This document shows positions 1-8,663 of a stretch of DNA of 64,000 bases, in pieces. Both the position numbers and the translations under genes were made by a program. Location of the stretch: assembly GCF_048537545.1 (NCBI RefSeq), contig NZ_CP183218.1; one strand, 5' to 3'. Origin of the DNA: Chania fonticola_B (GTDB taxonomy: Bacteria; Pseudomonadota; Gammaproteobacteria; Enterobacterales; Enterobacteriaceae). Below the pieces are notes generated by a model. It was given only the letters and a program-made list of their open reading frames with translations, had not been told where the DNA came from and did no database searches. Every line of letters starts with the position of its first letter. Position 1 is the first letter of the stretch.

Positions 1-120
1 GCCCAGCAGTGGCGTAGCTTGCCGCAGCCGGTCATTGGCCGTATCAACGACGGCAAACTGTGGCTCGATCTACGTTGCCTGGAACAGGAGGGCGCACTGG
101 TTGAGGCGCTGAGCGCATGA
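1..120 (+). CDS. selA: SelA C-terminus (L-seryl-tRNA(Sec) selenium transferase), partial
   Basis: The window opens inside a reading frame of 39 codons plus TGA. Its end, with the motif LPQPVIGRINDGKLWLDLRC, matches the C-terminal end of SelA as I recall it. SelA is the PLP enzyme that converts Ser-tRNA(Sec) to Sec-tRNA(Sec). The TGA overlaps the selB ATG in an ATGA, the usual coupled selA-selB arrangement. The N-terminal bulk lies outside the window. Confidence 0.9.
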   Translation, partial: AQQWRSLPQPVIGRINDGKLWLDLRCLEQEGALVEALSA

Positions 121-1958
121 TTATCGCCACCGCTGGCCATGTCGACCACGGTAAAACTACCCTGCTGCAGGCGATCACCGGCATCAATGCCGATCGCCTG
201 CCGGAGGAGCAACGCCGTGGCATGACCATCGATCTTGGTTATGCCTATTGGCCGCAGCCCGATGGCCGCGTGCTGGGGTTTATCGACGTTCCCGGCCATG
301 AAAAATTCCTCGCTAACATGCTGGCGGGCATTGGCGGCATCAACCATGCGCTGCTGGTGGTGGCCTGTGACGATGGCGTAATGGCGCAAACCCGTGAGCA
401 CCTGGCGATCCTGCGCCTGAGCGGCAGGGCGCAGTTGACGGTGGCGTTAACCAAAGCTGACCGTGTAGATCCTGCACGAATCGCTGAAGTGCAAACCCAA
501 GTGTTGGCCGAATTGGCACAGCAGGGCTGGCATGATGTGCCGGTGTTTGTTACTGCGGCGGCCCTGGGGAAAGGTATTGATGAGCTGCGCCAGCATCTGT
601 TGGCGCTGCAACCCGGTGAGCACTTACTCTCCCGGCGTTTTCGGCTAGCGGTGGATCGCGCCTTCAGCGTTAAAGGTGCCGGGCTGGTAGTGACAGGGAC
701 GGCGCTGGGCGGCAGCGTGGCGGTAGGCGATACGCTGTGGCTGACCGGTGCGGACGTGCCAGTGCGGGTGCGCGGCTTGCATGCGCAGAATCAGGCGACA
801 GAACAGGCGGTTGCCGGACAGCGCATTGCGCTGAATATCAGCGGTGACGTCAGCAAAGACCAGCTAACGCGCGGCGACTGGCTGTTGGCGCAACAACCGC
901 CAGCGGCGGTAGAACGTATTCTGGTGGTGATAGAGGCCGATGCGCCGATACAGCACTGGCAGTCGCTGCATATTCACCATGCCGCCAGCCATATCACCGG
1001 GCGTATTGCGCTACTGGCCGATAACCTGGCGGAGCTGATCCTCGATCGTCCGCTGTGGCTGGTGGAAAACGATCGGTTGGTACTGCGGGATATCAGCGCA
1101 CGCCAAACGCTGGGCGCTGCACGCGTGCTGGGGCTTTCCTCGCCGAAACGGGGCAAGCGTCAGCCGGAATATCTGGCCTGGCTGGCCGCGCTGGCTCAGG
1201 CATCCAGCGATGGGCAGGTGCTGGATTTGCGCTTGCCGGGTGGCGCACTGGATTTGGCCGCGTTTGCCTGGGCGCGACAACTGACGGATGACGGTCTGCA
1301 GGAACTGCTGGCGGGCTATGCCCTGATGATCTCCGGCGACATGGCGCTAGCCCCAACCAACGTGCAAGCGCATGAGCAACGCCTGTTGCAGGTGTTGGCC
1401 GAATACCATCAGCAACATGCCGATCAGCTAGGCCTGGGGCGGGCTCGTCTGCGCCGAATGGCGTTACCGGCGCTGCATGAGCCGCTGGTATTTATGATGA
1501 TCGATCGGCTGCTGGCGACGGGGTTGCTGCGCAATACGCGCGGCTGGCTGCACCTGCCGGACCACGGTTTGGCATTCAGCAGCGAGCAACAGGCCCTGTG
1601 GAGCCGCATTGAGCCGCTGTTTGGTGACGATCCCTGGTGGGTGCGCGATCTGGCCGCCTCGTTGGGCGAAGAGGAAAACAGCGTTCGCGCCGCGTTGCGC
1701 AAGGCGGCACAGCTTGGTTACGTCACCGCCGTGGTGGTCGATCGCTACTACCTCAGCCAGCGTATCGAACAGTTTGCCGCAATGATCCGCGAGCTGGACG
1801 CCACGCAAGGCAGCACCAATGCCGGTGATTTCCGCGATCGGCTGGGGGTTGGCCGCAAGCTGGCGATCCAGGTATTGGAATTCTTCGATCGTAGCGGCTT
1901 TACCCGGCGCAAGGGGAATCAGCACCTGCTACGGGATCGCGGGCTGTTTGGTGGTTGA
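117..1958 (+). CDS. selB: Selenocysteine-specific elongation factor SelB
   Basis: SelB is the GTPase that carries Sec-tRNA(Sec) to the ribosome and binds the SECIS hairpin of selenoprotein mRNAs at UGA codons. The 613-residue protein is close to the E. coli length. It begins with the P-loop GHVDHGKTTL (about residues 7-16), followed by the DVPGHEKF switch-II motif and a TKAD guanine-recognition motif. EF-Tu-like beta-barrel domains follow, and the C-terminal third corresponds to the winged-helix SECIS-binding domains. The ATG overlaps the selA stop by 4 bases, so the two are co-transcribed and probably translationally coupled. Confidence 0.96.
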   Translation: MIIATAGHVDHGKTTLLQAITGINADRLPEEQRRGMTIDLGYAYWPQPDGRVLGFIDVPGHEKFLANMLAGIGGINHALLVVACDDGVMAQTREHLAILRLSGRAQLTVALTKADRVDPARIAEVQTQVLAELAQQGWHDVPVFVTAAALGKGIDELRQHLLALQPGEHLLSRRFRLAVDRAFSVKGAGLVVTGTALGGSVAVGDTLWLTGADVPVRVRGLHAQNQATEQAVAGQRIALNISGDVSKDQLTRGDWLLAQQPPAAVERILVVIEADAPIQHWQSLHIHHAASHITGRIALLADNLAELILDRPLWLVENDRLVLRDISARQTLGAARVLGLSSPKRGKRQPEYLAWLAALAQASSDGQVLDLRLPGGALDLAAFAWARQLTDDGLQELLAGYALMISGDMALAPTNVQAHEQRLLQVLAEYHQQHADQLGLGRARLRRMALPALHEPLVFMMIDRLLATGLLRNTRGWLHLPDHGLAFSSEQQALWSRIEPLFGDDPWWVRDLAASLGEEENSVRAALRKAAQLGYVTAVVVDRYYLSQRIEQFAAMIRELDATQGSTNAGDFRDRLGVGRKLAIQVLEFFDRSGFTRRKGNQHLLRDRGLFGG

Positions 1959-1996
1959 AATTATGGGTGCATATTGTTGCGCCCAGTTTAAAAGAT

Positions 1997-2012
1997 TGTG
2001 ACACCCCTCATG
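1997..2012 (+). promoter_or_regulatory. Weak candidate CRP site upstream of aldB
   Basis: TGTGA-N6-TCATG lies about 160 bp before the aldB start. The left half matches the CRP consensus fully and the right half at three of five bases. E. coli aldB is known to be activated by CRP and RpoS, which is the only reason to note this site. It was not scored against a matrix. Confidence 0.25.
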
Positions 2013-2169
2013 CGTTTGAGCATTGTTTCGCCATTTCTCCTCATAAACCCCTATCATTCCGGCTAGAGATCGTTCACCGCTTCTTAAGTTTGATCTGCGG
2101 CCATGGTGCCGTGAACCTGCTTACCGTCTGCGGGCGGTAAGGTTGCAGCCACGTTAAAAGGAGATACAA

Positions 2170-3708
2170 ATGGCGAATACCACTACGGCAAGTCACCTCA
2201 CGCCTGAAAACACCGGGTTTCCTCTCAAGCTGAAAAAACGTTATGACAACTTTATCGGTGGTGCCTGGGTGGCGCCGGTACAGGGCGAGTATTACACCAA
2301 CCTGACGCCGATCACCGGCCAGACGCTGTGCGAAGTGGCCAGCTCCTCCTCCCAGGATATCGAGTTGGCGCTGGATGCGGCCCACGATGCCAAAGGGGCA
2401 TGGGGGAAAATGTCGGTGCAGGCGCGCGCCAATTTGCTCAACCGGGTCGCCGATCGCATGGAGCAGAATATCGATCTGCTGGCGGCGGCAGAAACCTGGG
2501 ATAACGGCAAACCGATCCGCGAAACCGTCAATGCCGACGTTCCGTTAGCTATCGACCATTTCCGCTACTTTGCTGCCTGCGTACGAGCGCAAGAGGGCGG
2601 CATCAGCGAGATCGACTCCGAAACTGTCGCCTATCACTTCCACGAACCGCTGGGTGTGGTGGCACAAATCATTCCGTGGAACTTCCCGCTGCTGATGGCC
2701 TGTTGGAAGATGGCTCCGGCTCTGGCGGCGGGTAACTGCATCGTGCTGAAACCGGCCAAGCTGACGCCGCTATCGGTGCTGGTGCTGATGGAACTGATCC
2801 AGGACATCCTGCCGCCAGGGGTGATCAACGTAGTCAACGGCGCAGGCGGTGAAATAGGAGAATATCTGGCCACCTCCAAGCGCATCGCTAAAGTGGCCTT
2901 TACCGGTTCGACCGAAGTGGGCCGCCAAATCATGGGCTACGCCACCCAGAACATCATTCCGGTGACGCTGGAACTGGGCGGCAAGTCACCCAACATCTTC
3001 TTTGCCGACGTGATGGATAAAGAGGACTCGTTCTTCGACAAGGCGCTGGAAGGCTTTGCGCTGTTTGCCTTCAACCAGGGGGAAGTCTGTACCTGTCCGA
3101 GCCGGGCGCTGGTGCAGGAATCGATCTACGAGCGCTTTATGGAGCGGGCGATCAAACGGGTGGAGAGCATCCGTAGCGGCAACCCGCTGGATGCCAGCAC
3201 CCAAATGGGGGCGCAGGTTTCCGAAGGGCAGATGAAGACCATTCTTAACTACATCGAGATCGGCAAGCAGGAAGGAGCCAAGGTGCTGACCGGTGGCCGA
3301 CGTAAGGCACTGGATGGCGGGTTGGCGCAAGGGTACTACATGGAACCTACCATTCTGTTCGGTAAGAACAGCATGCGGGTATTCCAGGAAGAGATTTTTG
3401 GCCCGGTGCTGGCGGTGACCACTTTCAAGGATATGGATGAAGCACTGGCGCTGGCCAATGATACCGATTTTGGCCTGGGGGCCGGGGTGTGGAGCCGCAA
3501 CGGCAACATTGCCTACCAGATGGGGCGCAACATTCAGGCGGGCCGCGTCTGGACCAACTGCTACCATGCCTACCCGGCACATGCGGCGTTCGGCGGCTAC
3601 AAACAGTCGGGGATCGGGCGGGAAACCCATAAGATGATGTTGGAGCACTATCAGCAGACCAAGTGCCTACTGGTGAGCTACTCTGAGAAACCGATGGGGC
3701 TGTTCTGA
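2170..3708 (+). CDS. aldB: Aldehyde dehydrogenase B
   Basis: This is an NAD(P)+-dependent aldehyde dehydrogenase that oxidises acetaldehyde and similar aldehydes to carboxylic acids in the cytoplasm. The 512 residues equal E. coli AldB in length. Family motifs are present: the IIPWNFPLLM cofactor-pocket segment, the TLELGGKSPN motif with the general-base Glu, and FNQGEVCTCPS, in which Cys307 is the expected nucleophile. A good ribosome site (AAGGAG) precedes the ATG. E. coli also has aldB beside selAB, although yiaY, which sits between them there, is absent here. The gene stands alone, with its own roughly 210-bp upstream region. Confidence 0.95.
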   Translation: MANTTTASHLTPENTGFPLKLKKRYDNFIGGAWVAPVQGEYYTNLTPITGQTLCEVASSSSQDIELALDAAHDAKGAWGKMSVQARANLLNRVADRMEQNIDLLAAAETWDNGKPIRETVNADVPLAIDHFRYFAACVRAQEGGISEIDSETVAYHFHEPLGVVAQIIPWNFPLLMACWKMAPALAAGNCIVLKPAKLTPLSVLVLMELIQDILPPGVINVVNGAGGEIGEYLATSKRIAKVAFTGSTEVGRQIMGYATQNIIPVTLELGGKSPNIFFADVMDKEDSFFDKALEGFALFAFNQGEVCTCPSRALVQESIYERFMERAIKRVESIRSGNPLDASTQMGAQVSEGQMKTILNYIEIGKQEGAKVLTGGRRKALDGGLAQGYYMEPTILFGKNSMRVFQEEIFGPVLAVTTFKDMDEALALANDTDFGLGAGVWSRNGNIAYQMGRNIQAGRVWTNCYHAYPAHAAFGGYKQSGIGRETHKMMLEHYQQTKCLLVSYSEKPMGLF

Positions 3709-3719
3709 CCCCTCACGCT

Positions 3720-3744
3720 AACCCTCTCCCAAAGGGAGAGGGTT
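3720..3744. terminator. Bidirectional hairpin between convergent aldB and mdfA
   Basis: A perfect 11-bp inverted repeat, AACCCTCTCCC / GGGAGAGGGTT with an AAA loop, sits in the 45-bp gap between two convergent genes. Neither flank has a clean T-run. It may therefore be a factor-assisted terminator or a dispersed REP-like unit. Confidence 0.55.
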
Positions 3745-3753
3745 GATTAACCA

Positions 3754-4998
3754 TTACACTGTGACACTCGGTGCGGGAGTGGCGCCACCACGGTGTTTGC
3801 TGAGGAACAGCGCCGTCAACATCAGCCAACACAGGCCACTGACCAGATTGAACAGGCTGAATAATCCGTTACCGCCCCAGACATAGGCCACCTTGGCCAA
3901 CTCGATCCCGATGGTGAACACCGACATGCTCAGCATCCCCATCACGGCCGAAACGGCACCTTTGCTCACGTTGCTGGAAAACAGCGTCAGGCGATACAGA
4001 CCGGCGTTCGCCAAACCAATGCCGTAAGCGTAAAGGCTCAGTCCGGCGGTCATCCACAGGTAGGCATGGGCGGAAAATACCGTGGCCAGCGCGGCGAGCA
4101 GCAGGCCCAGCAGCATCGGCCATGCGCCCAGCTTGATCGGGCGTTCAATACTGAGTTTGCCGGTGATGCGAGCCAGCGTCAGGTTGCCGAGGATCAGCGC
4201 GCCAAACACCGGGATTTGCAACAGGCCATAGTCCAGCGCCGAGAGTGACTCACCCTTAATCAGGATCACCGGAGACTGGGCAATCCAGGCCAACAACGGC
4301 AGGCTGGCGAAGCCGATAGCCAATGAACCACAGATAAAGCGCCGATTGACCAGCACCTGACGATAGTCCCGCCACAGGTTGGCCGCCGAGAAGGCTTCCC
4401 CTCGCAGCGTAGCGGTTTCAGGCATGGCCTTCCACAGGCCAACAAAGGCAATCGCGGCCAGGGCGGCAAACAGTACAAACATGCTCTGCCAGGAGGCGAC
4501 GTGAACCCAGGCAGCCCCGGCCAACGGCCCCAGCAGCGGGGCGATCAACGCCACGTTAGCCATCAGCGCGGTGATTTTGATACATGTCGCCTCTTCAAAC
4601 GACTCCTGAATGGTGGCATAGCCCACCGCACCGATAAAGCACAGGCCGATCCCTTGCAGGAAGCGCATCACGATAAACTGTTCGATATTGGTGACCAGCA
4701 GAATGGCCAGGCAGGTGACGATAAAGAACAGCACCCCGGCCAGCATCACCGGGCGGCGGCCACGGCGATCTGACAGCGGGCCAAGCAGCCACTGCAGGAA
4801 AATACCGCCAGCCAGATAGGCGGTCATTGAGGTGGGTACCCACTCCACACCGGCGTTGAAATCGGCCACGACCGCCAGCATACCGGGCTGGATCATATCG
4901 TTGGCGATATAGGTCGCGAATTCGAACAGCACCAGACAAAGTGGGAATAAAAGCGCCTGTCGGCCCAGAAGTGCCGCAGGGGGTAATGATGTTTTCAT
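3754..4998 (-). CDS. mdfA: MdfA multidrug/H+ antiporter (MFS)
   Basis: MdfA is an inner-membrane drug/proton antiporter of the DHA1 family, exporting chloramphenicol, lipophilic cations and other drugs and contributing to alkaline and cation tolerance. With the ATG at 4998 the protein is 414 residues (E. coli 410), with about twelve hydrophobic segments. The membrane acidic residues Glu26 and Asp34, in LVLFEFATYIANDM, fall at the same numbers as in E. coli MdfA. The MFS loop motif GPLSDRRGRRPVML is intact. The longer frame starting at 5109 adds 37 residues with no resemblance to MdfA, so I reject it. No strong ribosome site is visible at the chosen start. The gene converges on aldB. Confidence 0.93.
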   Translation of the reverse strand: MKTSLPPAALLGRQALLFPLCLVLFEFATYIANDMIQPGMLAVVADFNAGVEWVPTSMTAYLAGGIFLQWLLGPLSDRRGRRPVMLAGVLFFIVTCLAILLVTNIEQFIVMRFLQGIGLCFIGAVGYATIQESFEEATCIKITALMANVALIAPLLGPLAGAAWVHVASWQSMFVLFAALAAIAFVGLWKAMPETATLRGEAFSAANLWRDYRQVLVNRRFICGSLAIGFASLPLLAWIAQSPVILIKGESLSALDYGLLQIPVFGALILGNLTLARITGKLSIERPIKLGAWPMLLGLLLAALATVFSAHAYLWMTAGLSLYAYGIGLANAGLYRLTLFSSNVSKGAVSAVMGMLSMSVFTIGIELAKVAYVWGGNGLFSLFNLVSGLCWLMLTALFLSKHRGGATPAPSVTV

Positions 4999-5227
4999 TT
5001 TTATTTTACTGATAGTAAAGAAGAAATAAGGAACTGCCAGGGCGGGAGAGCGCAAACTGAGCGAGTTGTGGCGGCTATTTTGCCGCCAATTGTTCACCTT
5101 GGCAATCATAAGGTGATTTTAGGCTCATTCTTAATAGCGCGTTTAAGCGTTGTGCTGCGCCCCCCTGAGCTATAACCTCTGATTAACATTTCGTTATGAC
5201 AGAATTATAGGCAACTGACGGGCAGCA

Positions 5228-6220
5228 ATGAGCAATAAAATTGGTTGGATAGATAACTTGCGTGCGCTGGCGTGCATGATGGTGGTGATGATCCACGCGA
5301 CCACCTACTACGTCGCCAACGGTGTGGCTGTGGGTGAACATAACTGGGATATGGCTAACGTATTGAACTCGCTTTCACGGGCTTCGGTGCCGCTGTTCTT
5401 TATGATTTCCGGCTTTCTGTTTTTTGGTGAGCGCAGTGCCAACCAAAAACACTTTATCCGCATTACCTGCTGTATTTTGTTCTACAGCGCCATTGCCCTG
5501 ATTTATATTGCCTGCTTTACCCGCATCGGCTTTTGGCCCTCGTTGCGCGCTATCCTGCAAAAGCCGGTGTTTTATCACCTGTGGTTCTTTTATGCCATTG
5601 CGGTGGTCTACCTGCTTTCGCCGCTGATCAGCGTCAAACCGGTTTCTGGCCGCTATCTGGCCGGGGTGATCGTCATTCTGGCGATTATCGCCAACCCTAA
5701 TACCAGCAAGCTGACCCTGGATAATGTCCAGCTACTACCGGTGAACCTGTACATCTTTGGCGATACCTTCTATTACCTGCTGTATGCCTTGGCAGGGCGA
5801 GCGATCGGCATGATGGCTACCCAACGGCGCGGTATGAGCCTGTTGGCGGTGCTGTGCTTTGTTGCTAGCGTGGTCCTGATTATCCGTGGCACCAAAAGCC
5901 AGATGTTTATCAACGGCAGCTTTGCCGATACGTTTTATATGTACACCGGCCCCTTGGTATTTGTGGCGGCGGTCTCGCTGCTGGTGTGGTGCAAAAACTG
6001 CCTGCCGAATCCAATCGGCTGGCTAGGCGTGATTTCCCGCCACTCGCTGGCGATCTACGGCTTTCATGCCCTGATCGTTAACGTGATGCGTAATCGCCAC
6101 TGGGAGTTTCCGGCCTACCCGCTGCTGGATATCTTCTGGGTGTTTGGCATGGCGCTTGGCGTGAGCCTGCTGTTGTCGATGGGGTTACAGAAAGTGGATA
6201 CCCGGCGGCTGGTGTCTTAA
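5228..6220 (+). CDS. wecH: WecH-like O-acetyltransferase (acyltransferase 3 family)
   Basis: A polytopic membrane acyltransferase of 330 residues. It resembles E. coli WecH (YiaH, 331 residues) throughout, with shared segments such as WIDNLR near the start, SVPLFFMISG, KPVFYHLWFF and ISRHSL.IYGFHAL. WecH O-acetylates the GlcNAc residues of enterobacterial common antigen. About ten hydrophobic segments are visible. In E. coli the gene also lies near xylAB. The TAA shares the TTAA tetranucleotide with the stop of the convergent regulator gene, a 4-bp tail-to-tail overlap. Confidence 0.88.
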   Translation: MSNKIGWIDNLRALACMMVVMIHATTYYVANGVAVGEHNWDMANVLNSLSRASVPLFFMISGFLFFGERSANQKHFIRITCCILFYSAIALIYIACFTRIGFWPSLRAILQKPVFYHLWFFYAIAVVYLLSPLISVKPVSGRYLAGVIVILAIIANPNTSKLTLDNVQLLPVNLYIFGDTFYYLLYALAGRAIGMMATQRRGMSLLAVLCFVASVVLIIRGTKSQMFINGSFADTFYMYTGPLVFVAAVSLLVWCKNCLPNPIGWLGVISRHSLAIYGFHALIVNVMRNRHWEFPAYPLLDIFWVFGMALGVSLLLSMGLQKVDTRRLVS

Positions 6221-7134
6221 GCCTGCCAGCGCTGCTGTGCCCGCCGCAGTTGGCGCCCAGAGGAGAAGCCTGCGGTTAGCGCGGCTTTTTCCAGGCCGTA
6301 GCCTTGTTGCAGGCGTTGCTGTGCTACCGCCAGCCGCAATTGCTCATGGTATTCCCGCACGCTGAGGCCGATATGCAGACGGAACAGCCGGGCCAGATGG
6401 CGGCTGCTGACGTGGGCTTTCTCCGCTACCTGAGGGACCGACCACTCGGCCTCCGGCTCGGCGGCCATCACATCCTGCGCCCGGTGCACGGCTGGATGCA
6501 GATGATTGCGATAGCGTAACCACGGGGAGAGCTGCGGATCGTCGCCGGAGCGGCGGAAATAAACCACCATCTCACGGGCAATCTCCAGCGTACGGTCAGC
6601 CCCACAGTGCTGATTGACCAGGTGCAGGGCCAAATCGATACCGGCGGTGATGCCCGCGCTGGTAAACACGCCGCGATCCTCAACAAAAATACGGTTTTCC
6701 TTCACCTGTGCTGCCGGTGCCTGCTGGCGCAAGCGCTCGATCACGGCGTGGTGAGTGGTGCAATGATAGCCGTCGAGCAATGCTGCTTGGGCGGCTAACA
6801 GCGCACCGGAACAGACGCATACCAGATCTATCTGCCGCTGGGCCAAAGCCGGGCGCAATGCCTGGAGCCAATTGCGTGCCAGAGCCGCTTCCTCGCTAGC
6901 AAAGTAATGCGTTGAGTCTGCCACCCCCGGTATCACCAGAATATCCCCTTCGTTCCACCGCTGTGGCAAGGGGGCTAGCTGGCCGATGGTCATGCCGATG
7001 GAGCAGGAAATTTGCGGCACCGGGCTGACATAGTGCAGCTGGAACTGCCCGGTTAGCCGCAATACCTCTGCCGGGCCGCTGACATCCAGTAACAGCACGT
7101 TGGGGAGCATCAGAAAGTAAACGGCCTTGGGCAT
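6217..7134 (-). CDS. GlxA-family transcriptional regulator (DJ-1/PfpI + AraC HTH)
   Basis: This 305-residue cytoplasmic DNA-binding regulator has two domains. Residues 1 to about 190 form a DJ-1/PfpI-like domain with the nucleophile-elbow region CVCSGALLAAQAALLDG. The last roughly 100 residues form an AraC-type double helix-turn-helix, including VAEKAHVSSRHLARLFR and GLEKAALTAGFSSGRQLRRA. The ligand is unknown. It lies 2 bases after an isochorismatase-family hydrolase gene and is surely co-transcribed with it, so it probably controls that hydrolase. Its 3' end overlaps wecH by 4 bp. Confidence 0.88.
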   Translation of the reverse strand: MPKAVYFLMLPNVLLLDVSGPAEVLRLTGQFQLHYVSPVPQISCSIGMTIGQLAPLPQRWNEGDILVIPGVADSTHYFASEEAALARNWLQALRPALAQRQIDLVCVCSGALLAAQAALLDGYHCTTHHAVIERLRQQAPAAQVKENRIFVEDRGVFTSAGITAGIDLALHLVNQHCGADRTLEIAREMVVYFRRSGDDPQLSPWLRYRNHLHPAVHRAQDVMAAEPEAEWSVPQVAEKAHVSSRHLARLFRLHIGLSVREYHEQLRLAVAQQRLQQGYGLEKAALTAGFSSGRQLRRAQQRWQA

Positions 7135-7136
7135 GA

Positions 7137-7688
7137 TTATTCCTGCGAAAGTTGCGCCAATGCTTCATCGACGCTGGCAATGGTGGCAAAGCGGTCGACC
7201 AGCACGGTTTCAGTATGCCGCTTTAACTGCTCGGGGGTAAAGAGGCTGCCGTCCGGGTGATGCATTGGGAAAGTGAGCGTGGCTTCGGTCACAAACGTCA
7301 CTTTATAACCCAGATCGGAGGCGACGCGGGTGGTGGTTTCACAGCATTGCTCGGTGCGGATACCGCTGATGATCAGATGGTTGATCTGGCGTTCACGCAG
7401 CCAGGCATCCAGGCCAGATTCAGTCAGCGCATTGTGTACTCGCTTTTGCACCGTAACGTCAGCCTGATGGTTCAGGAACGGCAGGCGTTTCACGTAGCCA
7501 GATGCCAAGGAGAACGGTCCCTCAGGTGAGACATGGAATACGTCGACCAGCGGCACCCCTTGCTGCTGACAACCCGCAATCAGGCGTGTCAGCGCCTGTT
7601 GAAACGCAGGCAGATCGTCTTCCTGCCAGAACGGACGATGCTGAAAGGATTGTTGAACATCGATGATCAATAGTGCGCTACGTGACAT
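7137..7688 (-). CDS. Isochorismatase-family cysteine hydrolase
   Basis: A 183-residue cytoplasmic hydrolase of the isochorismatase-like fold. The predicted catalytic triad is visible: Asp10 in LLIIDVQQSF, Lys82 in VQKRVHNAL, and Cys115 in SGIRTEQCCETTTR. Members of this family hydrolyse amides or vinyl ethers (nicotinamidase, isochorismatase, N-carbamoylsarcosine amidase). The true substrate cannot be read from the sequence. It is the first gene of a two-gene unit with the GlxA-type regulator and is divergent from the pilin gene at 8022. Confidence 0.85.
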   Translation of the reverse strand: MSRSALLIIDVQQSFQHRPFWQEDDLPAFQQALTRLIAGCQQQGVPLVDVFHVSPEGPFSLASGYVKRLPFLNHQADVTVQKRVHNALTESGLDAWLRERQINHLIISGIRTEQCCETTTRVASDLGYKVTFVTEATLTFPMHHPDGSLFTPEQLKRHTETVLVDRFATIASVDEALAQLSQE

Positions 7689-7881
7689 TTTCGGCCCTCC
7701 TCAGTTTGGTGTAAGACCATACTGCGCTTGCGGTAGGCTAGAAAGAAGGTCAAAAACGGCCATCATGATGACAACAACGGACGGGATGAAGTTTGCGGGC
7801 GGTTACCGATAATAATCCCGGTGAACGCGGTATTGATTACTATAATTGATTGACCGTCCTTTGACTGGAACGAGGAGGGTA

Positions 7882-7998
7882 ATGACCCCAACCGCTGGTC
7901 TGCAAATGATGTGCAGGTTTCATTTATCGTCGATTTTGGAGGGCAATAGCAAAGGAATAAGAAACCGAATTGTTGGCAGCCATATCGGTAACGATTAA
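7882..7998 (+). CDS. Possible 38-codon leader ORF upstream of CS1-type pilin
   Basis: An open frame of 38 codons follows a strong Shine-Dalgarno AGGAGGG, but only 2 bases separate that from the ATG. It ends 23 bases before the pilin start. The peptide has no recognisable features. It could be a regulatory leader or simply chance in the 333-bp gap between the isochorismatase and pilin genes. Apart from this I see nothing firm in that gap. Confidence 0.15.
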   Translation: MTPTAGLQMMCRFHLSSILEGNSKGIRNRIVGSHIGND

Positions 7999-8021
7999 CT
8001 TATCTGAATGGGCAACCAAAC

Positions 8022-8564
8022 ATGAAAAAACGTCAGTTGGCAGTAATTATCGCGGGTGGACTGCTGTTTTTTTCAGGGATGAGTCAGGCACAAGAACACA
8101 ACGCTTCGGTCACCAAAACCATCACTATCACCGCCACTATCGGAGACAGTATTTTTGTTTCTCGCCCGCAGAGTGGGGATTGGTATCAGACGGTGGATTT
8201 AGCGGCCACCGATGGTACACAGCAATCTTTCGCCAGCAGTATACCGGTACAGGTTTGGAGCACTACGCCGCAGTTCAACGTGTCGCTGGTTCATCCACTT
8301 GAGATCGCCCGCACCGATTCGGCTTATAAAATGGATGGGGTGAAGGTTAAGTTTGCCGGTGAAGGCAGCAATGGCAAAGATCTTGGTGCTAGTGGCGCGG
8401 CGCAAACCTTCGATCAGAAAGTTCAGGTGGGCAATGGCTATCAAAGCGTTTATCAGTTGAAGGTGAACGCTAATGCGCCTAAGAGCAACGGCAATGCCGA
8501 CACCCAAGGTTTGTATACCGGGGAAATGGTGATGCTGTTTGAGATCGCGGCCGGCTCGATTTAG
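8022..8564 (+). CDS. Orphan CS1/CFA-I-type (alternate chaperone-usher) pilin
   Basis: A 180-residue secreted protein with a classic signal peptide (MKKRQLAVIIAGGLLFFSGM..QA, cleavage after about residue 23). The mature N-terminus VTKTITITATIGDSIFV resembles CS1/CFA-I/CblA-type pilins, whose donor strand carries this alternating hydrophobic pattern. No CS1-type chaperone, usher or tip gene lies beside it. It is flanked by an isochorismatase gene and xylB. It may depend on assembly proteins encoded elsewhere or be a relic, although the frame is intact. Family assignment is by pattern recognition only. Confidence 0.65.
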   Translation: MKKRQLAVIIAGGLLFFSGMSQAQEHNASVTKTITITATIGDSIFVSRPQSGDWYQTVDLAATDGTQQSFASSIPVQVWSTTPQFNVSLVHPLEIARTDSAYKMDGVKVKFAGEGSNGKDLGASGAAQTFDQKVQVGNGYQSVYQLKVNANAPKSNGNADTQGLYTGEMVMLFEIAAGSI

Positions 8565-8612
8565 CCCTTAATACTGAGCAATTTAAAGCCTAATGCCAAC
8601 GGGAGCAGCCAA

Positions 8613-8643
8613 GTACATACATAGGTGTTGGATATGTATGTAC
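8613..8643. terminator. Perfect 11-bp palindromic hairpin between pilin gene and xylB
   Basis: GTACATACATA and TATGTATGTAC flank a 9-base loop in the 99-bp gap between the convergent pilin and xylB genes. There is no T-run. A transcription terminator or an operator-like site are both possible; the convergent setting favours the first. Confidence 0.4.
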
Positions 8644-8663
8644 CTGGCAGAGGCGTTGGTGAA

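Noticed and set aside
1055..1925. Several 80-150-residue frames on both strands within selB
   Set aside because: Shadows of the selB coding frame in GC-rich DNA, with no independent starts.
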